DNA of 35,711 bases from an uncultured Faecalibacterium sp. (GCA_934548045.1 CAKTEM010000024.1:1-35711); one strand, 5' to 3'. Shown: positions 1 to 8,418, counted from the first letter of the stretch. A program made the numbers and translations. Notes: a model not told the origin generated them from the sequence alone.

Positions 1-62
1 TCGTTTTACTTCTCAGCGGCGTCTCAGAAGTCATTCTTTGTCGCCGCGCTTGGTGCTTGAGT

Positions 63-91
63 ATAATACCACGAACTCGATGCCTTGTCAA
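63..91 (-). promoter_or_regulatory. Strong leftward sigma-A promoter at window edge
   Basis: On the minus strand TTGACA (86-91) is followed after exactly 17 bases by TATTAT (63-68). Transcription would start near 56 and leave the window. The first transcribed bases contain GCGGCG and CGCCGC arms able to pair, as in a stable-RNA leader. The downstream gene lies outside the window. Confidence 0.75.
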
Positions 92-128
92 CACCTTTTT
101 TGCTTTTTTCGGCAAAAATCGAATTTCC

Positions 129-157
129 TTGCAGTTTCGGTTTTCCTGTTATATATT
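129..157 (+). promoter_or_regulatory. Promoter of coaX-like gene
   Basis: TTGCAG (129-134), a 17-base spacer and TATATT (152-157) precede the gene. An alternative TATAAT sits at 157-162 but with poor spacing. The leader to the ATG at 193 is short and carries AGGAGG at 178-183. Confidence 0.5.
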
Positions 158-192
158 ATAATTACATTATAAGTCACAGGAGGCCCATTCAG

Positions 193-969
193 ATGATCCT
201 GACGGTCAACATTGGCAACACCCATATCACAGTCGCCGGATACGAACACGACGTCCTTCGTTTCTGCGGCCGGCTCCACTCCGACTCTGCTGCAACCGTT
301 GATGAATACGCACTCCGCCTGCTCAATCTGCTCACCCTGCACAGCGCATCGCCTGCACAGATCGAGGGCGGCATCCTCGGCAGCGTTGTGCCTGCCCTTT
401 CCGGCCGGGTGCTGGCCGCACTGCGGATGCTCTGCAATGTCCGCATCCTGACTGTCGGCCCGGGATTGAAAAGCGGCATCAAGCTGCGGCTGGACAATCC
501 GGCTCAGCTCGGCGCGGAGCTTCTCTGCGGCGCAGTCGCCGCGCTCTCGGAGTGTTCCGGGCCGTTGGCCGTCATCTCAGCCGATACTGCCATCTCAATG
601 ATGGCCGTCAACGCAAAACAGGAACTGGTCGGCGGCGTCATCCTGCCCGGCCCTCAGCTTTCACTGGCCGCGCTGGTACAGAACACTGCCCAACTGCCCC
701 AAATCGACCTGTCTGCCCCGGTTCCTTCCTCTATTTTAGGAAAGAATACTTCCGCCTGCCTGCAAAACGGTTTTATTCTTGGCACCGCCGGGCTGTTGGA
801 CGGACTGGCTGACCGTTTCTGCGCCGAGCTTGGCCCCGAGACGAAATTTTTCGCGACCGGCAATCTGCCGCGCTCCATCCGGGAAACCTGCCGCACGCCC
901 ATCCACTACCGGGAGACGCTTATCTCCGACGGCCTGTACCGCATCTGGCTGAAGAACCGCAAAAATTGA
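193..969 (+). CDS. coaX: Divergent type III pantothenate kinase-like protein
   Basis: This is a 258-residue member of the CoaX family (ASKHA fold), whose usual job is ATP-dependent phosphorylation of pantothenate, the first step of coenzyme A synthesis in the cytosol. The length is normal. The N-terminal phosphate-binding element is visible as NIGNTH (residues 6-11), followed by GSVVPAL, NPAQLGAEL (102-110), and the GGVILPG and TAQLP segments. The start is the ATG at 193, 9 bases after AGGAGG; the longer open frame upstream runs through the promoter. The oddity is in the active site. The three carboxylates conserved in CoaX (Thermotoga D6, D105, D125) align here with N6, E109 and S129; the DxGT motif reads SADT. 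It may be a low-activity or repurposed paralogue, or a lineage-specific variant. Family is sure; activity is not. Confidence 0.85.
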   Translation: MILTVNIGNTHITVAGYEHDVLRFCGRLHSDSAATVDEYALRLLNLLTLHSASPAQIEGGILGSVVPALSGRVLAALRMLCNVRILTVGPGLKSGIKLRLDNPAQLGAELLCGAVAALSECSGPLAVISADTAISMMAVNAKQELVGGVILPGPQLSLAALVQNTAQLPQIDLSAPVPSSILGKNTSACLQNGFILGTAGLLDGLADRFCAELGPETKFFATGNLPRSIRETCRTPIHYRETLISDGLYRIWLKNRKN

Positions 970-992
970 GGGAAGCCGCCGAAGAATTTCAT

Positions 993-1021
993 TTGCTTTT
1001 TTGCTCCGCCTGTGCTATACT
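993..1021 (+). promoter_or_regulatory. Promoter of tRNA-Arg
   Basis: TTGCTT (993-998), 17 bases, TATACT (1016-1021); the tRNA begins 28 bases downstream. Confidence 0.6.
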
Positions 1022-1049
1022 ATGTTGTACTGATTCATCAGTAACTTGT

Positions 1050-1126
1050 GCGATCGTAGCTCAGCTGGATAGAGCGTTCGGCTCCGACCCGGAAGGCCAG
1101 AGGTTCGAATCCTCCCGGTCGCACCA
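1050..1126 (+). tRNA. tRNA-Arg (anticodon CCG)
   Basis: A 77-base cloverleaf with encoded CCA. The acceptor stem GCGATCG pairs with CGGTCGC, the D stem GCTC with GAGC, and the anticodon stem TTCGG (1077-1081) with CCGGA (1089-1093). The loop CTCCGAC places anticodon CCG at 1084-1086, reading the CGG arginine codon. The T loop is TTCGAAT. One A-C mismatch lies at the outer pair of the T stem. Confidence 0.96.
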
Positions 1127-1133
1127 AACAAAG

Positions 1134-1177
1134 AAAATCCGAATCCTTCTCGTATGAGAGGGGTTCGGATTTTTTGT
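1134..1177. terminator. Terminator after tRNA-Arg, shared with convergent S41 gene
   Basis: A hairpin with AAAATCCGAA and TTCGGATTTT arms, an inner CTC/GAG pair around GTAT, and a T-run on the plus side with an A-run on the minus side. It can end transcription of the tRNA and of the minus-strand gene that stops at 1188. Confidence 0.8.
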
Positions 1178-1187
1178 TTTATCTGCC

Positions 1188-2657
1188 TTATGCAAGCCGC
1201 TCTATCAGCTTGTTTGCCAGTTCTTCGGCTTCACCAGCCGGAACCCACAAATCCGGGTAGAGTCCACGGTACTCTTCAAAATAATCCTCTTCGGATGGTA
1301 CGAAGCCCTGCGTCATTCCCATTCCGATTCGGAGTTTGCTATTTTGTAATGTAACTTCACTCAAGGAACTTCCCTGCATCGCACCTCTGGTATTCTCTCC
1401 GATAATCAAAACGTTTTCCAGATTGTGCGCCGCATCGACCATCCATTCCGCGCAGGAAGCCGTGCGTTTGCTTGTCAGGATGATCAATGTATTTTCGTTT
1501 TCTACCCACGCGTCGTTGGAATCCGTCTGTTGATTCTGCGAAAATCCATCAAACGACATCAAATTGGTTGGAACAGTCGTTCCTGCATATTCTTTGAGCC
1601 ACTCGAGCATCGCATCAGAACGTCCGCCGGAGTTAAAGCGCAGATCCAGAATCGCAATTTTGGAATCCCGTAAAGTTTCCACACCTTTCTGTGCCTGTTC
1701 CTGCCAGTCGGAATCGTCCGTTCTCATAAAAGAGTAAATCGTGAAAACCGGGATATCACCGTCACTGCTGATTTGTGGAATCGCATCAGGGTCTTCGACC
1801 GTCCGCAATAAGTCACTGAGGGTATAGGGTTCACATTCCAGTTCCTGTGTACTTTCATCCGTATAATGAACCGTCAACTGTTCCGTGCAAACCTGCGTCT
1901 CAGTAAAAGCATCTGTCGCCATGCAATCCTTCAGCAAAACAGGATAGTACACGATTTCACCTTCCGGCGAGATAGAGCGTTTGAAAAGCGCATCCAAATC
2001 ACTGTATCCATCCACCGAAACCACAGTTTTGCCCTCTTTGGTCGTATACTTGCCATCCTCAGCTTTATGGAATTCCGTTTCACGGAAGAAAAAGGCGATT
2101 TTGCTTGGGTTTGTATTGATGCCATTGATTTTAAAGTGCGCATCTTCCACAAAGTCCAGATGTGAGCGCACCAGTTCCTCAAATTCCTTTGCCTGCAAGG
2201 GAGCTTTCTGCGCACATTCTTCAAGAATCGCCTGCTCTGCCCGATCAAAAGCTTCCTGCCCACCCATCCGGTCATAATTTCCATAGCAGGCATAGAGTGC
2301 TTCAAAGAGATACGCCACATCTTCCTCTATCTGTTCCTGCGTCAAAGTCGCTTCCGGGTCATAGGCCTCTTCTTGCGGCATGAAATAGATTTGTTGTTCT
2401 CTCAGTGTGATACGGTTTCCGCTTTCATCCATGGGTTTGCGTGCCGTAAAACTGCTGTCCAACCCATCATTGCTGATTTTCTGATGAGCTGCATTTGTCT
2501 CGGACAAAAGATTTTCCAATGTATACGCTTTCTGGCTGCAGCCGCTCAACAGACAGCATGTAAAAACAGCAATTACCAGAATATAAGAAAGAACCCTCCG
2601 GGATTTTGCGTTTCGGATATGGGAGCTGCTGTGGCTGTCATTCCTGTGTGTGCGCAT
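1188..2657 (-). CDS. S41-family (tail-specific protease-like) lipoprotein
   Basis: A 489-residue protein with a basic N-terminus, one hydrophobic segment (about 22-38) and a lipobox LLSGC, so C40 is the likely lipidated cysteine and the protein is anchored outside the cell membrane. The C-terminal half is a peptidase S41 fold: DAHF (172-175), the signature AILDLRFNSGG (335-345), the likely serine nucleophile S401 in TASCAE, and GENTRGA (420-426), equivalent to the GEKTAGA loop of C-terminal processing proteases. No PDZ domain is obvious. The start has AAGGAGG 8 bases upstream. It stands alone behind its own promoter. The substrate cannot be told; a degradative or signalling role at the surface is inference. 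Confidence 0.85.
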   Translation of the reverse strand: MRTHRNDSHSSSHIRNAKSRRVLSYILVIAVFTCCLLSGCSQKAYTLENLLSETNAAHQKISNDGLDSSFTARKPMDESGNRITLREQQIYFMPQEEAYDPEATLTQEQIEEDVAYLFEALYACYGNYDRMGGQEAFDRAEQAILEECAQKAPLQAKEFEELVRSHLDFVEDAHFKINGINTNPSKIAFFFRETEFHKAEDGKYTTKEGKTVVSVDGYSDLDALFKRSISPEGEIVYYPVLLKDCMATDAFTETQVCTEQLTVHYTDESTQELECEPYTLSDLLRTVEDPDAIPQISSDGDIPVFTIYSFMRTDDSDWQEQAQKGVETLRDSKIAILDLRFNSGGRSDAMLEWLKEYAGTTVPTNLMSFDGFSQNQQTDSNDAWVENENTLIILTSKRTASCAEWMVDAAHNLENVLIIGENTRGAMQGSSLSEVTLQNSKLRIGMGMTQGFVPSEEDYFEEYRGLYPDLWVPAGEAEELANKLIERLA

Positions 2658-2716
2658 TGGGTAATCCTCCTTATAATTCCTGATAATCTCTACGAATCAA
2701 CTTCACCTCTGATATT

Positions 2717-2745
2717 ATTTTAACGGATTACTGATTGCACGTCAA
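2717..2745 (-). promoter_or_regulatory. Promoter of S41 lipoprotein gene
   Basis: Minus strand TTGACG (2740-2745), 17 bases, TAAAAT (2717-2722). Confidence 0.65.
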
Positions 2746-2791
2746 TTGCAAGATTCCGGCTAACGCCCATCAAAGATTCCGTTTCTCCATC

Positions 2792-2819
2792 TTGCAAAAC
2801 CCCGAATCCGCTTTATAAT
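2792..2819 (+). promoter_or_regulatory. Promoter of first MATE exporter
   Basis: TTGCAA (2792-2797), 16 bases, TATAAT (2814-2819). It is divergent from the S41 promoter with about 50 bases between the -35 boxes. Confidence 0.6.
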
Positions 2820-2878
2820 AGAGCAGGTACCCCGGTGTGCGTGGGTATGTTCTGGATTTAGGAAAAAGGAAAGGGAAT

Positions 2879-4249
2879 ATGAAATCATCTGCAAAAACTC
2901 TGACGGAAGGCCCACTGGCGAAGCAGATCCTGCTCGTCAGTCTGCCGCTGGCTCTGTCGAACTTACTGCAAGTGCTGTTCAACATGTCGGACGTGGCCGT
3001 GGTCGGCCGGTTCGCAGGCTCGACGGCTCTGGGCGCGGTGGGTTCCACCAGCATTTTCGTCACCCTGTTCACCGGTTTTCTCATCGGTCTGAGCAACGGC
3101 ATCAACGTGCTGGTTGCCCGTTTTTACGGTGCGCGGCATCCGGACGATGTTCACAAGACCGTCCACTCGGCGATTCTTATCAGTTTTATCGCCGGCATCA
3201 TCCTGCTGCTGGTCGGTCTGCTGGGTTCGCCTGCCCTGCTCCGTCTGCTGAACACCAAAGACGACCTTCTGCCCGGCGCGATTTTATACTTGCGTGTCTA
3301 CTTCCTCGGTATGCCTGCCCTCGCGCTTTACAATTTTGGCAACGCGGTGTTCAGTGCCATCGGTGAGACGAAAAAGCCGCTGATGTATCTGTCCATCGCC
3401 GGTGTTCTGAACATCCTCCTCAACCTGTTTTTCGTCATCGTCTGCCGACTGGATGTTGCAGGCGTCGCTCTGGCAAGCGCGCTGAGCCAGTGCGTTTCCG
3501 CCGGACTCATTCTTCACGCTCTGACAAAGGTGCAGGACTGCTACGCGCTGGATTTCAAGTCCATCCGTCTTGACTCGGCCATGACAAAGAACATCCTCGG
3601 TCTGGGTCTTCCGGCTGGTTTCCAAAATGCCATCTTCGCCATCGCAAACCTGTTCATTCAGGCCGGTGTCAACTCCTTCGATTCTCTGATGGTCAAGGGC
3701 AACTCCGCCGCCGCCAACGCCGACAACATGATTTACGACGCAATGGCCGCGTTCTACATGGCGTGTGCCAGCTTCATGAGCCAGAATTACGGCGCAGGCA
3801 AGGTCGACCGTGTGAAGAAGAGCTACTTCATCAGTCTGGCTTATTCGTTTGGTGTCGGTCTGGTGCTGGGCGGTTCACTCTTCCTGTTTGGCCGCCAGTT
3901 CCTCGCCCTCTTCACCACCGAATCCGCCGTTATCGACGCCGGTATGAAGCGTGTGCAGGTCATGGCACTTGCCTATTGCATCTCCGCCTTCATGGATTGC
4001 ACCATCGCGGCCTCCCGTGGCCTTGGCAAAACCGTTGTGCCGACCGTCATCGTCGTCCTCGGCTCCTGCGTTTTCCGGGTGATCTGGGTCTATACCATCT
4101 TCGCCCACTTCCACACCATCCCCTCGCTCTACCTGCTTTACCCCTGCTCCTGGTCGCTGACCGCCCTTGCGGAGATCATCTACTTCGTCCACTGCTACAA
4201 GCAGTCGATGCGCATCTTCAAAGAGCCGGTCCAGCACCAGACTGCATAA
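2879..4249 (+). CDS. MATE family multidrug/metabolite exporter
   Basis: A 456-residue, very hydrophobic protein with about 12 membrane segments and the family's two-fold repeat. The N-terminal LTEGPLAKQILLVSLPLALSN and the NMSDVAVVGRF motif in the first repeat are typical of MATE cation-coupled antiporters of the DinF/NorM-like type, which export drugs or metabolites across the inner membrane. I chose the ATG at 2879 because an AAAGGAAAGGG ribosome site precedes it and the family N-terminus aligns there; an in-frame ATG at 2837 lies too close to the promoter. It is monocistronic, ending at a bidirectional terminator. No substrate can be inferred. Confidence 0.93.
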   Translation: MKSSAKTLTEGPLAKQILLVSLPLALSNLLQVLFNMSDVAVVGRFAGSTALGAVGSTSIFVTLFTGFLIGLSNGINVLVARFYGARHPDDVHKTVHSAILISFIAGIILLLVGLLGSPALLRLLNTKDDLLPGAILYLRVYFLGMPALALYNFGNAVFSAIGETKKPLMYLSIAGVLNILLNLFFVIVCRLDVAGVALASALSQCVSAGLILHALTKVQDCYALDFKSIRLDSAMTKNILGLGLPAGFQNAIFAIANLFIQAGVNSFDSLMVKGNSAAANADNMIYDAMAAFYMACASFMSQNYGAGKVDRVKKSYFISLAYSFGVGLVLGGSLFLFGRQFLALFTTESAVIDAGMKRVQVMALAYCISAFMDCTIAASRGLGKTVVPTVIVVLGSCVFRVIWVYTIFAHFHTIPSLYLLYPCSWSLTALAEIIYFVHCYKQSMRIFKEPVQHQTA

Positions 4250-4262
4250 ACCATTCAACCAT

Positions 4263-4302
4263 AAAAGGGCAGATGCCGCATCTCGCAGCATCTGCCCTTT
4301 TT
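4263..4302. terminator. Bidirectional terminator
   Basis: A perfect AAAAGGGCAGATGC / GCATCTGCCCTTTT stem with an 11-base loop separates the convergent MATE and PH-like genes. Confidence 0.9.
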
Positions 4303-4315
4303 GCATGTTTTGATT

Positions 4316-5332
4316 TTACTGGTAGTCGTGGTTCAGGAACATCGCTTTGATTTGAATGATCTCATCGTACTCTTCCTGCTCGACTTCCACATCGGCGTTG
4401 ACTGCCTTCAGCCGGTTTTTGACGGCTTCCAGTGCCTCGGGAACGGTCACCGCCTGACCTTCCTGCACGGCGTCGATCATCCGCTTCAGCACCATCGGGT
4501 GTGCGTAATATTCCGGCACCGGGAAAGTTCCGTTCGGGTACTTTTTCACATACTCGGCAACGGCCTGTTCCGCTTTGTCGGCACGGTTCATGATGGCCTT
4601 ATGGTTGTTCCGTGCCGTCGGCATCATGTTGTAGCTCGAGAACAGGAAGATGGCCGCAAATCCGAACAGTGCGAAGTAGATACCATAGCTGCCGCTGTGG
4701 GTCAGAATCGAGTGGATACCATAGGCCGCTGCCACCACACCAAACAGGCTGATGATGAGGGCGACATACTTATACACCGGCTTGCTCTGCAGCTGTGCGC
4801 GCTTCCGGCGTTCGGCCTGACTGAGTTCCTGTGCAAGCTCCGGTTTTGCGTCCAGATATTCTTTTGCACGGGTCAGGACGGTCACGGTATGCTGGGCATC
4901 TTTTGTCAGTTCCGGGAGCTTCCGGGCTGCTTTCTCCTCTTCCTTTTTCTGGAGGGTCTGCTCACCGGCCGCGCTCAGGAGTTTGATCTGGGGCTGGATC
5001 TTTGCGAGCAGTTCGAGGATGGCGTCTACATCCCGTTCATCCTTGAAATTGCACTGCTTCTGCTTGCCACCGTCGTACTCAACGACCAGATACGGCATCG
5101 ACGCGAACGCACCCTTTCCGGAGAAACCGCCCTCGCTCATGGCGACTCGTTTGAACACCCGGCTGATGCTGCTGTACGGCAGATAATACCGGCGGTCGAT
5201 GTAGAAGCTGTTCAGGTAGAGAGCCTTTTTGCCGACGCCGCAAGGACCGATTTTTTTGCAGGCTTTTTTGTCCGCTTCCAGCTCCGTTTTGTCGAGATGG
5301 GCGAGGCCCAGCTGTGCAGGTTTGAAGAACAT
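4316..5332 (-). CDS. Membrane protein with PH-like N-terminal domain, function unknown
   Basis: I do not recognise this 338-residue protein. Residues 35-120 read as a small beta-rich region (YIDRRYYLPYSSISRVF, then YLVVEYDGG) ending in a helix, like the bacterial PH-type domains that often sit in membrane proteins. A charged helical stretch (124-185, KKEEEKAARK and QAERRKRAQ) may be a coiled coil. Two membrane segments follow at about 188-206 and 216-233, then a polar C-terminal tail rich in Glu. The ATG at 5332 has GAAGGGA upstream; the longer frame to 5410 overlaps the neighbouring terminator and adds no conserved-looking residues. It is flanked by terminators on both sides, so it is expressed alone. 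No function is proposed. Confidence 0.7.
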   Translation of the reverse strand: MFFKPAQLGLAHLDKTELEADKKACKKIGPCGVGKKALYLNSFYIDRRYYLPYSSISRVFKRVAMSEGGFSGKGAFASMPYLVVEYDGGKQKQCNFKDERDVDAILELLAKIQPQIKLLSAAGEQTLQKKEEEKAARKLPELTKDAQHTVTVLTRAKEYLDAKPELAQELSQAERRKRAQLQSKPVYKYVALIISLFGVVAAAYGIHSILTHSGSYGIYFALFGFAAIFLFSSYNMMPTARNNHKAIMNRADKAEQAVAEYVKKYPNGTFPVPEYYAHPMVLKRMIDAVQEGQAVTVPEALEAVKNRLKAVNADVEVEQEEYDEIIQIKAMFLNHDYQ

Positions 5333-5407
5333 ACAATATCCCTTCTTCTTCGATTCATTGACTCCATTTTCCCACGGTACTGGCAAAATTGCAAGAGCCT
5401 TTTCTGA

Positions 5408-5442
5408 CAAAAAACCGGCTGCTGGGTTGGCAGCAGCCGGTT
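5408..5442 (-). terminator. Terminator of cstA
   Basis: A perfect 12-base stem AACCGGCTGCTG / CAGCAGCCGGTT around GGTTGG, with a six-base U-run on the minus strand. Confidence 0.88.
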
Positions 5443-5478
5443 CAGTTCTTTTAGGAAGATGCTCCGCACATTTTCAGG

Positions 5479-6984
5479 TTATGCGGTCTTCTTTGCGGTG
5501 TGCTTCTTGGTCGCGTGGAGGAACAGAGCCAGCATTGCGATCGCGAAGATGACGCCGATGGGATATGCAACTGCGGTGTTGTAGATGGTAGCACCCTCAG
5601 CCGTCTTGGAGTTGAGCAGACCGCCCAAGCACTCGGGAGCCAGAATGAAGTAAGTAGAGGAGACCGCGCTCATGAAGGTTGCAGGAACAGCGGTGATCCA
5701 GTAGTTCTTCTTCTCCTGGAACAGGTACATGGAAGCAGCCCACAGGACGATCATAGCCAGAGTCTGGTTGGTCCAGCTGAAGTAACGCCAGATAACGGTG
5801 TAGTTGATGAAGCCCAGTGCGTTGCCGATGCCAAGGAAAGCACCAACGCCCAGAACAGGCACACAGAGCATCAGGCGGTTCTTGTAGCTGTCCTGATCGA
5901 TCTTGAACCAGTCGGCCAGAGTCAGACGTGCGGAACGGAATGCAGTATCGCCAGAAGTGATGGGGCAGATAACGACGCCGATCATTGCCAGTGCGATACC
6001 AATGCCGCCCATCGTCTTGGAGCAGACATCATAGATTGCGGCGGACTGGCCTTCTGCCAGAGCAGCTGCCAGACCAGTGTTCAGACCGCCGGTGACCTCG
6101 TACAGAGAGCAGCCAGCTGCGGCCCAGATCAGAGCGATGATACCCTCGCAGACCATTGCGCCGTAGAAGACGAAGTGGCCCTGTTTCTCACTCTTCATGC
6201 AGCGAGCCATCAGAGGAGACTGGGTGGAGTGGAAGCCGGAAATAGCACCACATGCAACGGTGATGAACATGAAGCTCCAGATCGGGGTTCCCGACGGATG
6301 CATGCTGCCGAAATGCTCCCAGATCTCGGGGATGGTGTAAGCCGGGTTGGTGAAGATACCAAAGATAACGCCGATCGCCATGATGATCAGGCAGATACCA
6401 AAGACCGGGTAAATCTTGCCGATGATGGCATCAATGGAAATAAAGGTTGCGATGAAGTAGTAGACCAGAATGATGATCAGCCAGAACAGGGTGGTGGTCA
6501 GGGTGCCGGACATACCGCTGTTCTTGCACAGAGTAACGATCAGGCCGGCAGGGCCGACTGCGAAGACGGTACCGACCATGATCAGCAGGACGACCGAGAA
6601 GACACGCATGATGTTCTGCATGACCGGGCCGAGGTACTTACCGGTGATCTCTGCGATAGAGCCGCCGTCGTTACGCTCGCTCATCATACCGGAGAAGTAA
6701 TCGTGGACGCCACCTGCAAAGATGGTACCAAAGGTGATCCACAGGAACACCACAGGGCCCCAAAGTGCGCCCTGCAATGCGCCGAAGATCGGGCCAAGGC
6801 CCGCGATGTTCAGCAGCTGGACGAGGAACAGCTTCCACTGCGGCATCACGACGTAGTCAACGCCATCGTTAATGCGGACAGCAGGAGTTTCACGGTCGTC
6901 CGGTCCGAACGTGTTGTCAACGATCTTGCCATAGACGAAGTAACCGCCGATCAAAATCGCCAGACATAGTAAGAAACTAATCAT
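5479..6984 (-). CDS. cstA: CstA-type carbon starvation / pyruvate or peptide transporter
   Basis: A 501-residue polytopic membrane protein of the CstA family. Family members (CstA, BtsT) import pyruvate or peptides when preferred carbon runs short. The hallmark N-terminal half is clear: NIAGLGPIFGALQGALWGP (59-77), FAGGVHDYFSGMMSERN, and GGSIAEITGKYLG; later AISGFHSTQSPLMARC and CPITSGDTAFRSARL are also characteristic. Length is that of the shorter Firmicute type rather than the roughly 700-residue enterobacterial protein. AAAGGAGG lies 8 bases before the ATG. A LysR-type regulator lies upstream in the same direction, separated by a terminator. The leader contains a perfect inverted repeat that could be its operator. 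Confidence 0.92.
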   Translation of the reverse strand: MISFLLCLAILIGGYFVYGKIVDNTFGPDDRETPAVRINDGVDYVVMPQWKLFLVQLLNIAGLGPIFGALQGALWGPVVFLWITFGTIFAGGVHDYFSGMMSERNDGGSIAEITGKYLGPVMQNIMRVFSVVLLIMVGTVFAVGPAGLIVTLCKNSGMSGTLTTTLFWLIIILVYYFIATFISIDAIIGKIYPVFGICLIIMAIGVIFGIFTNPAYTIPEIWEHFGSMHPSGTPIWSFMFITVACGAISGFHSTQSPLMARCMKSEKQGHFVFYGAMVCEGIIALIWAAAGCSLYEVTGGLNTGLAAALAEGQSAAIYDVCSKTMGGIGIALAMIGVVICPITSGDTAFRSARLTLADWFKIDQDSYKNRLMLCVPVLGVGAFLGIGNALGFINYTVIWRYFSWTNQTLAMIVLWAASMYLFQEKKNYWITAVPATFMSAVSSTYFILAPECLGGLLNSKTAEGATIYNTAVAYPIGVIFAIAMLALFLHATKKHTAKKTA

Positions 6985-7009
6985 ACCAGAAACCTCCTTT
7001 TAATTTTCA

Positions 7010-7028
7010 CAGTCAGACACACTGACTG
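7010..7028. promoter_or_regulatory. Palindrome in cstA leader, candidate operator
   Basis: CAGTCAG-ACACA-CTGACTG, perfect 7-base arms, 26 bases before the cstA start. It could be a protein-binding site or a small RNA hairpin just above the ribosome site. Confidence 0.5.
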
Positions 7029-7318
7029 CGCAAATCAATCTCTGGCTTCATGTTAACACATTCTTCATAAAATGAATAATATCTATCCGGAATAGCCGTC
7101 ATATCAAAAATCATATAGCGCGGCTTCTCTCCGGCACCGCCGTTTCGCAAAATCATCGTATATGTGTTTCTTTTTTGTCTAATTTTTTAAATCGAGCGTT
7201 TCCGGTACCATTCAAAGCACACCCTGCCAAACTTTTCTTCGCTTTTTTGTGCAGCTTGCACAGAAATGCTTTACTTTTGCCCATCTTCGTAGTTTTTCTG
7301 TCTGGTTTTTCCAGAAAC
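7029..7318. other. Intergenic region upstream of cstA
   Basis: No gene is seen. On the minus strand TTGATA-N16-TAGATA near 7080-7112 is the best, weak, promoter match for cstA. The stretch from 7161 to 7330 is T-rich on the plus strand. Confidence 0.4.
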
Positions 7319-7354
7319 AAAAAAGCTGACTGGTACGCACCCAGTCAGCTTTTT
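7319..7354 (-). terminator. Terminator of LysR gene
   Basis: A perfect 13-base stem AAAAGCTGACTGG / CCAGTCAGCTTTT directly after the stop at 7358. Confidence 0.88.
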
Positions 7355-7357
7355 CTA

Positions 7358-8278
7358 TTATTTCACCGTCGCCGCCGCCTGTTTATGGAGCAGCTTGATG
7401 AATTCCCGTTCCTCCGGGCGGAGTCCGCCCTTGTCCGGGTAGACCAGCACATCGCGCATCTTCTGCCGCTGTGCCGGGCATTTCTTCAACACCAGATGGA
7501 ACTGTTCCAACGCCCTCTGCGGCATCGGTGATGCCCACATATAGGCCGTCGGCATCCGCTGTAAAATCGAGAACTGGCTGCACCGCTCATACACATGGAC
7601 GCGGCGGCTCTCGTTGACATGCCAGCGCACACCATCGCCGCCGTCCTCGCCCGGAAGCTGGAAATCATCGTGCATCACTTCCGTGTACCGGTTCAGCTCG
7701 GACAGTTCTTTGATCTCGTGCTTTGCCAGAGGGCCGTCACGGTTTGTCAGCAGATAATACTCGAAGTCCATCACTGGCTCCATTTTCAGTCCACGGCGCG
7801 CGCAGTAATGGCTGTAATGCTCGTCGTCCTCGATGGCATACCGCAGCAGCGCGAGGTGATACCCTCGCCGGAGGACGAAATCCAACGCCTCCATCGAGCC
7901 GCCCTCCCGGATGTGGATCCGCAATTGCTCCACATCGGCGGTCTGCTCCAGAAAGTCCACAGCTGCATACGAGGCATAGGTCGCATGGGGGATCATGACA
8001 CGCAATTCCGCACAGCGGCCCTGTTCCTCCTGCACGCCCTGATTCAGCCGGTCGACCTCATCGAGGACCCGTTCGGCCTGCTCGATGAAATGCCTTCCCT
8101 GTTCGGTCGGGATCATGCCCGTAGACGAACGCTCAAAGATCCGCAGATTGTATTCTTCCTCAAGGTTTTTCAAAGCTTTGCTCACGTTGGGCTGCGCCGC
8201 ATACAGCTGCTTTGCCGCCGCGCTCACCGAACCCCATTTCATGATGGCTACCAGATAGCGCAATTCTGTAATGTTCAC
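7358..8278 (-). CDS. LysR family transcriptional regulator
   Basis: A 306-residue LysR regulator. The N-terminal winged helix-turn-helix starts immediately (NITELRYLVAIMKWGSVSAAAKQLYAAQPNVSKALKNLE) and is followed by the ligand-binding periplasmic-protein-like domain. The start is a GTG at 8278 with AGGGAGAA upstream; the in-frame ATG at 8326 lies inside the -10 box of the gene's own promoter and cannot be translated. It is divergent from the small-protein/phosphatase operon and upstream of cstA in the same direction, so its targets may be cstA, the divergent operon, or both. The effector cannot be read from the sequence. Confidence 0.92.
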   Translation of the reverse strand: MNITELRYLVAIMKWGSVSAAAKQLYAAQPNVSKALKNLEEEYNLRIFERSSTGMIPTEQGRHFIEQAERVLDEVDRLNQGVQEEQGRCAELRVMIPHATYASYAAVDFLEQTADVEQLRIHIREGGSMEALDFVLRRGYHLALLRYAIEDDEHYSHYCARRGLKMEPVMDFEYYLLTNRDGPLAKHEIKELSELNRYTEVMHDDFQLPGEDGGDGVRWHVNESRRVHVYERCSQFSILQRMPTAYMWASPMPQRALEQFHLVLKKCPAQRQKMRDVLVYPDKGGLRPEEREFIKLLHKQAAATVK

Positions 8279-8324
8279 GTTCTTCTCCCTTTTTGCCTTG
8301 ATACCAAAAACAGCAATATACTTC

Positions 8325-8354
8325 ATTTTAACAAGAAGAGCTTTGCTGTGTCAA
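8325..8354 (-). promoter_or_regulatory. Promoter of LysR gene
   Basis: Minus strand TTGACA (8349-8354), 18 bases, TAAAAT (8325-8330). Its -35 box is only 10 bases from the -35 box of the divergent promoter. Confidence 0.75.
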
Positions 8355-8364
8355 GGCGAACCGG

Positions 8365-8393
8365 TTGACGCAAAAAGGCCACCGCCTTATAAT
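8365..8393 (+). promoter_or_regulatory. Promoter of small protein/phosphatase operon
   Basis: TTGACG (8365-8370), 17 bases, perfect TATAAT (8388-8393). It lies back to back with the LysR promoter, so LysR could control both. Confidence 0.8.
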
Positions 8394-8418
8394 ATCCATA
8401 TAAAAGGGGGAATGTGTG

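Noticed and set aside
8278..8326. Upstream ATG at 8326 as LysR start
   Set aside because: It lies in the -10 element of the gene's promoter; the HTH begins at the GTG at 8278 behind a good ribosome site.
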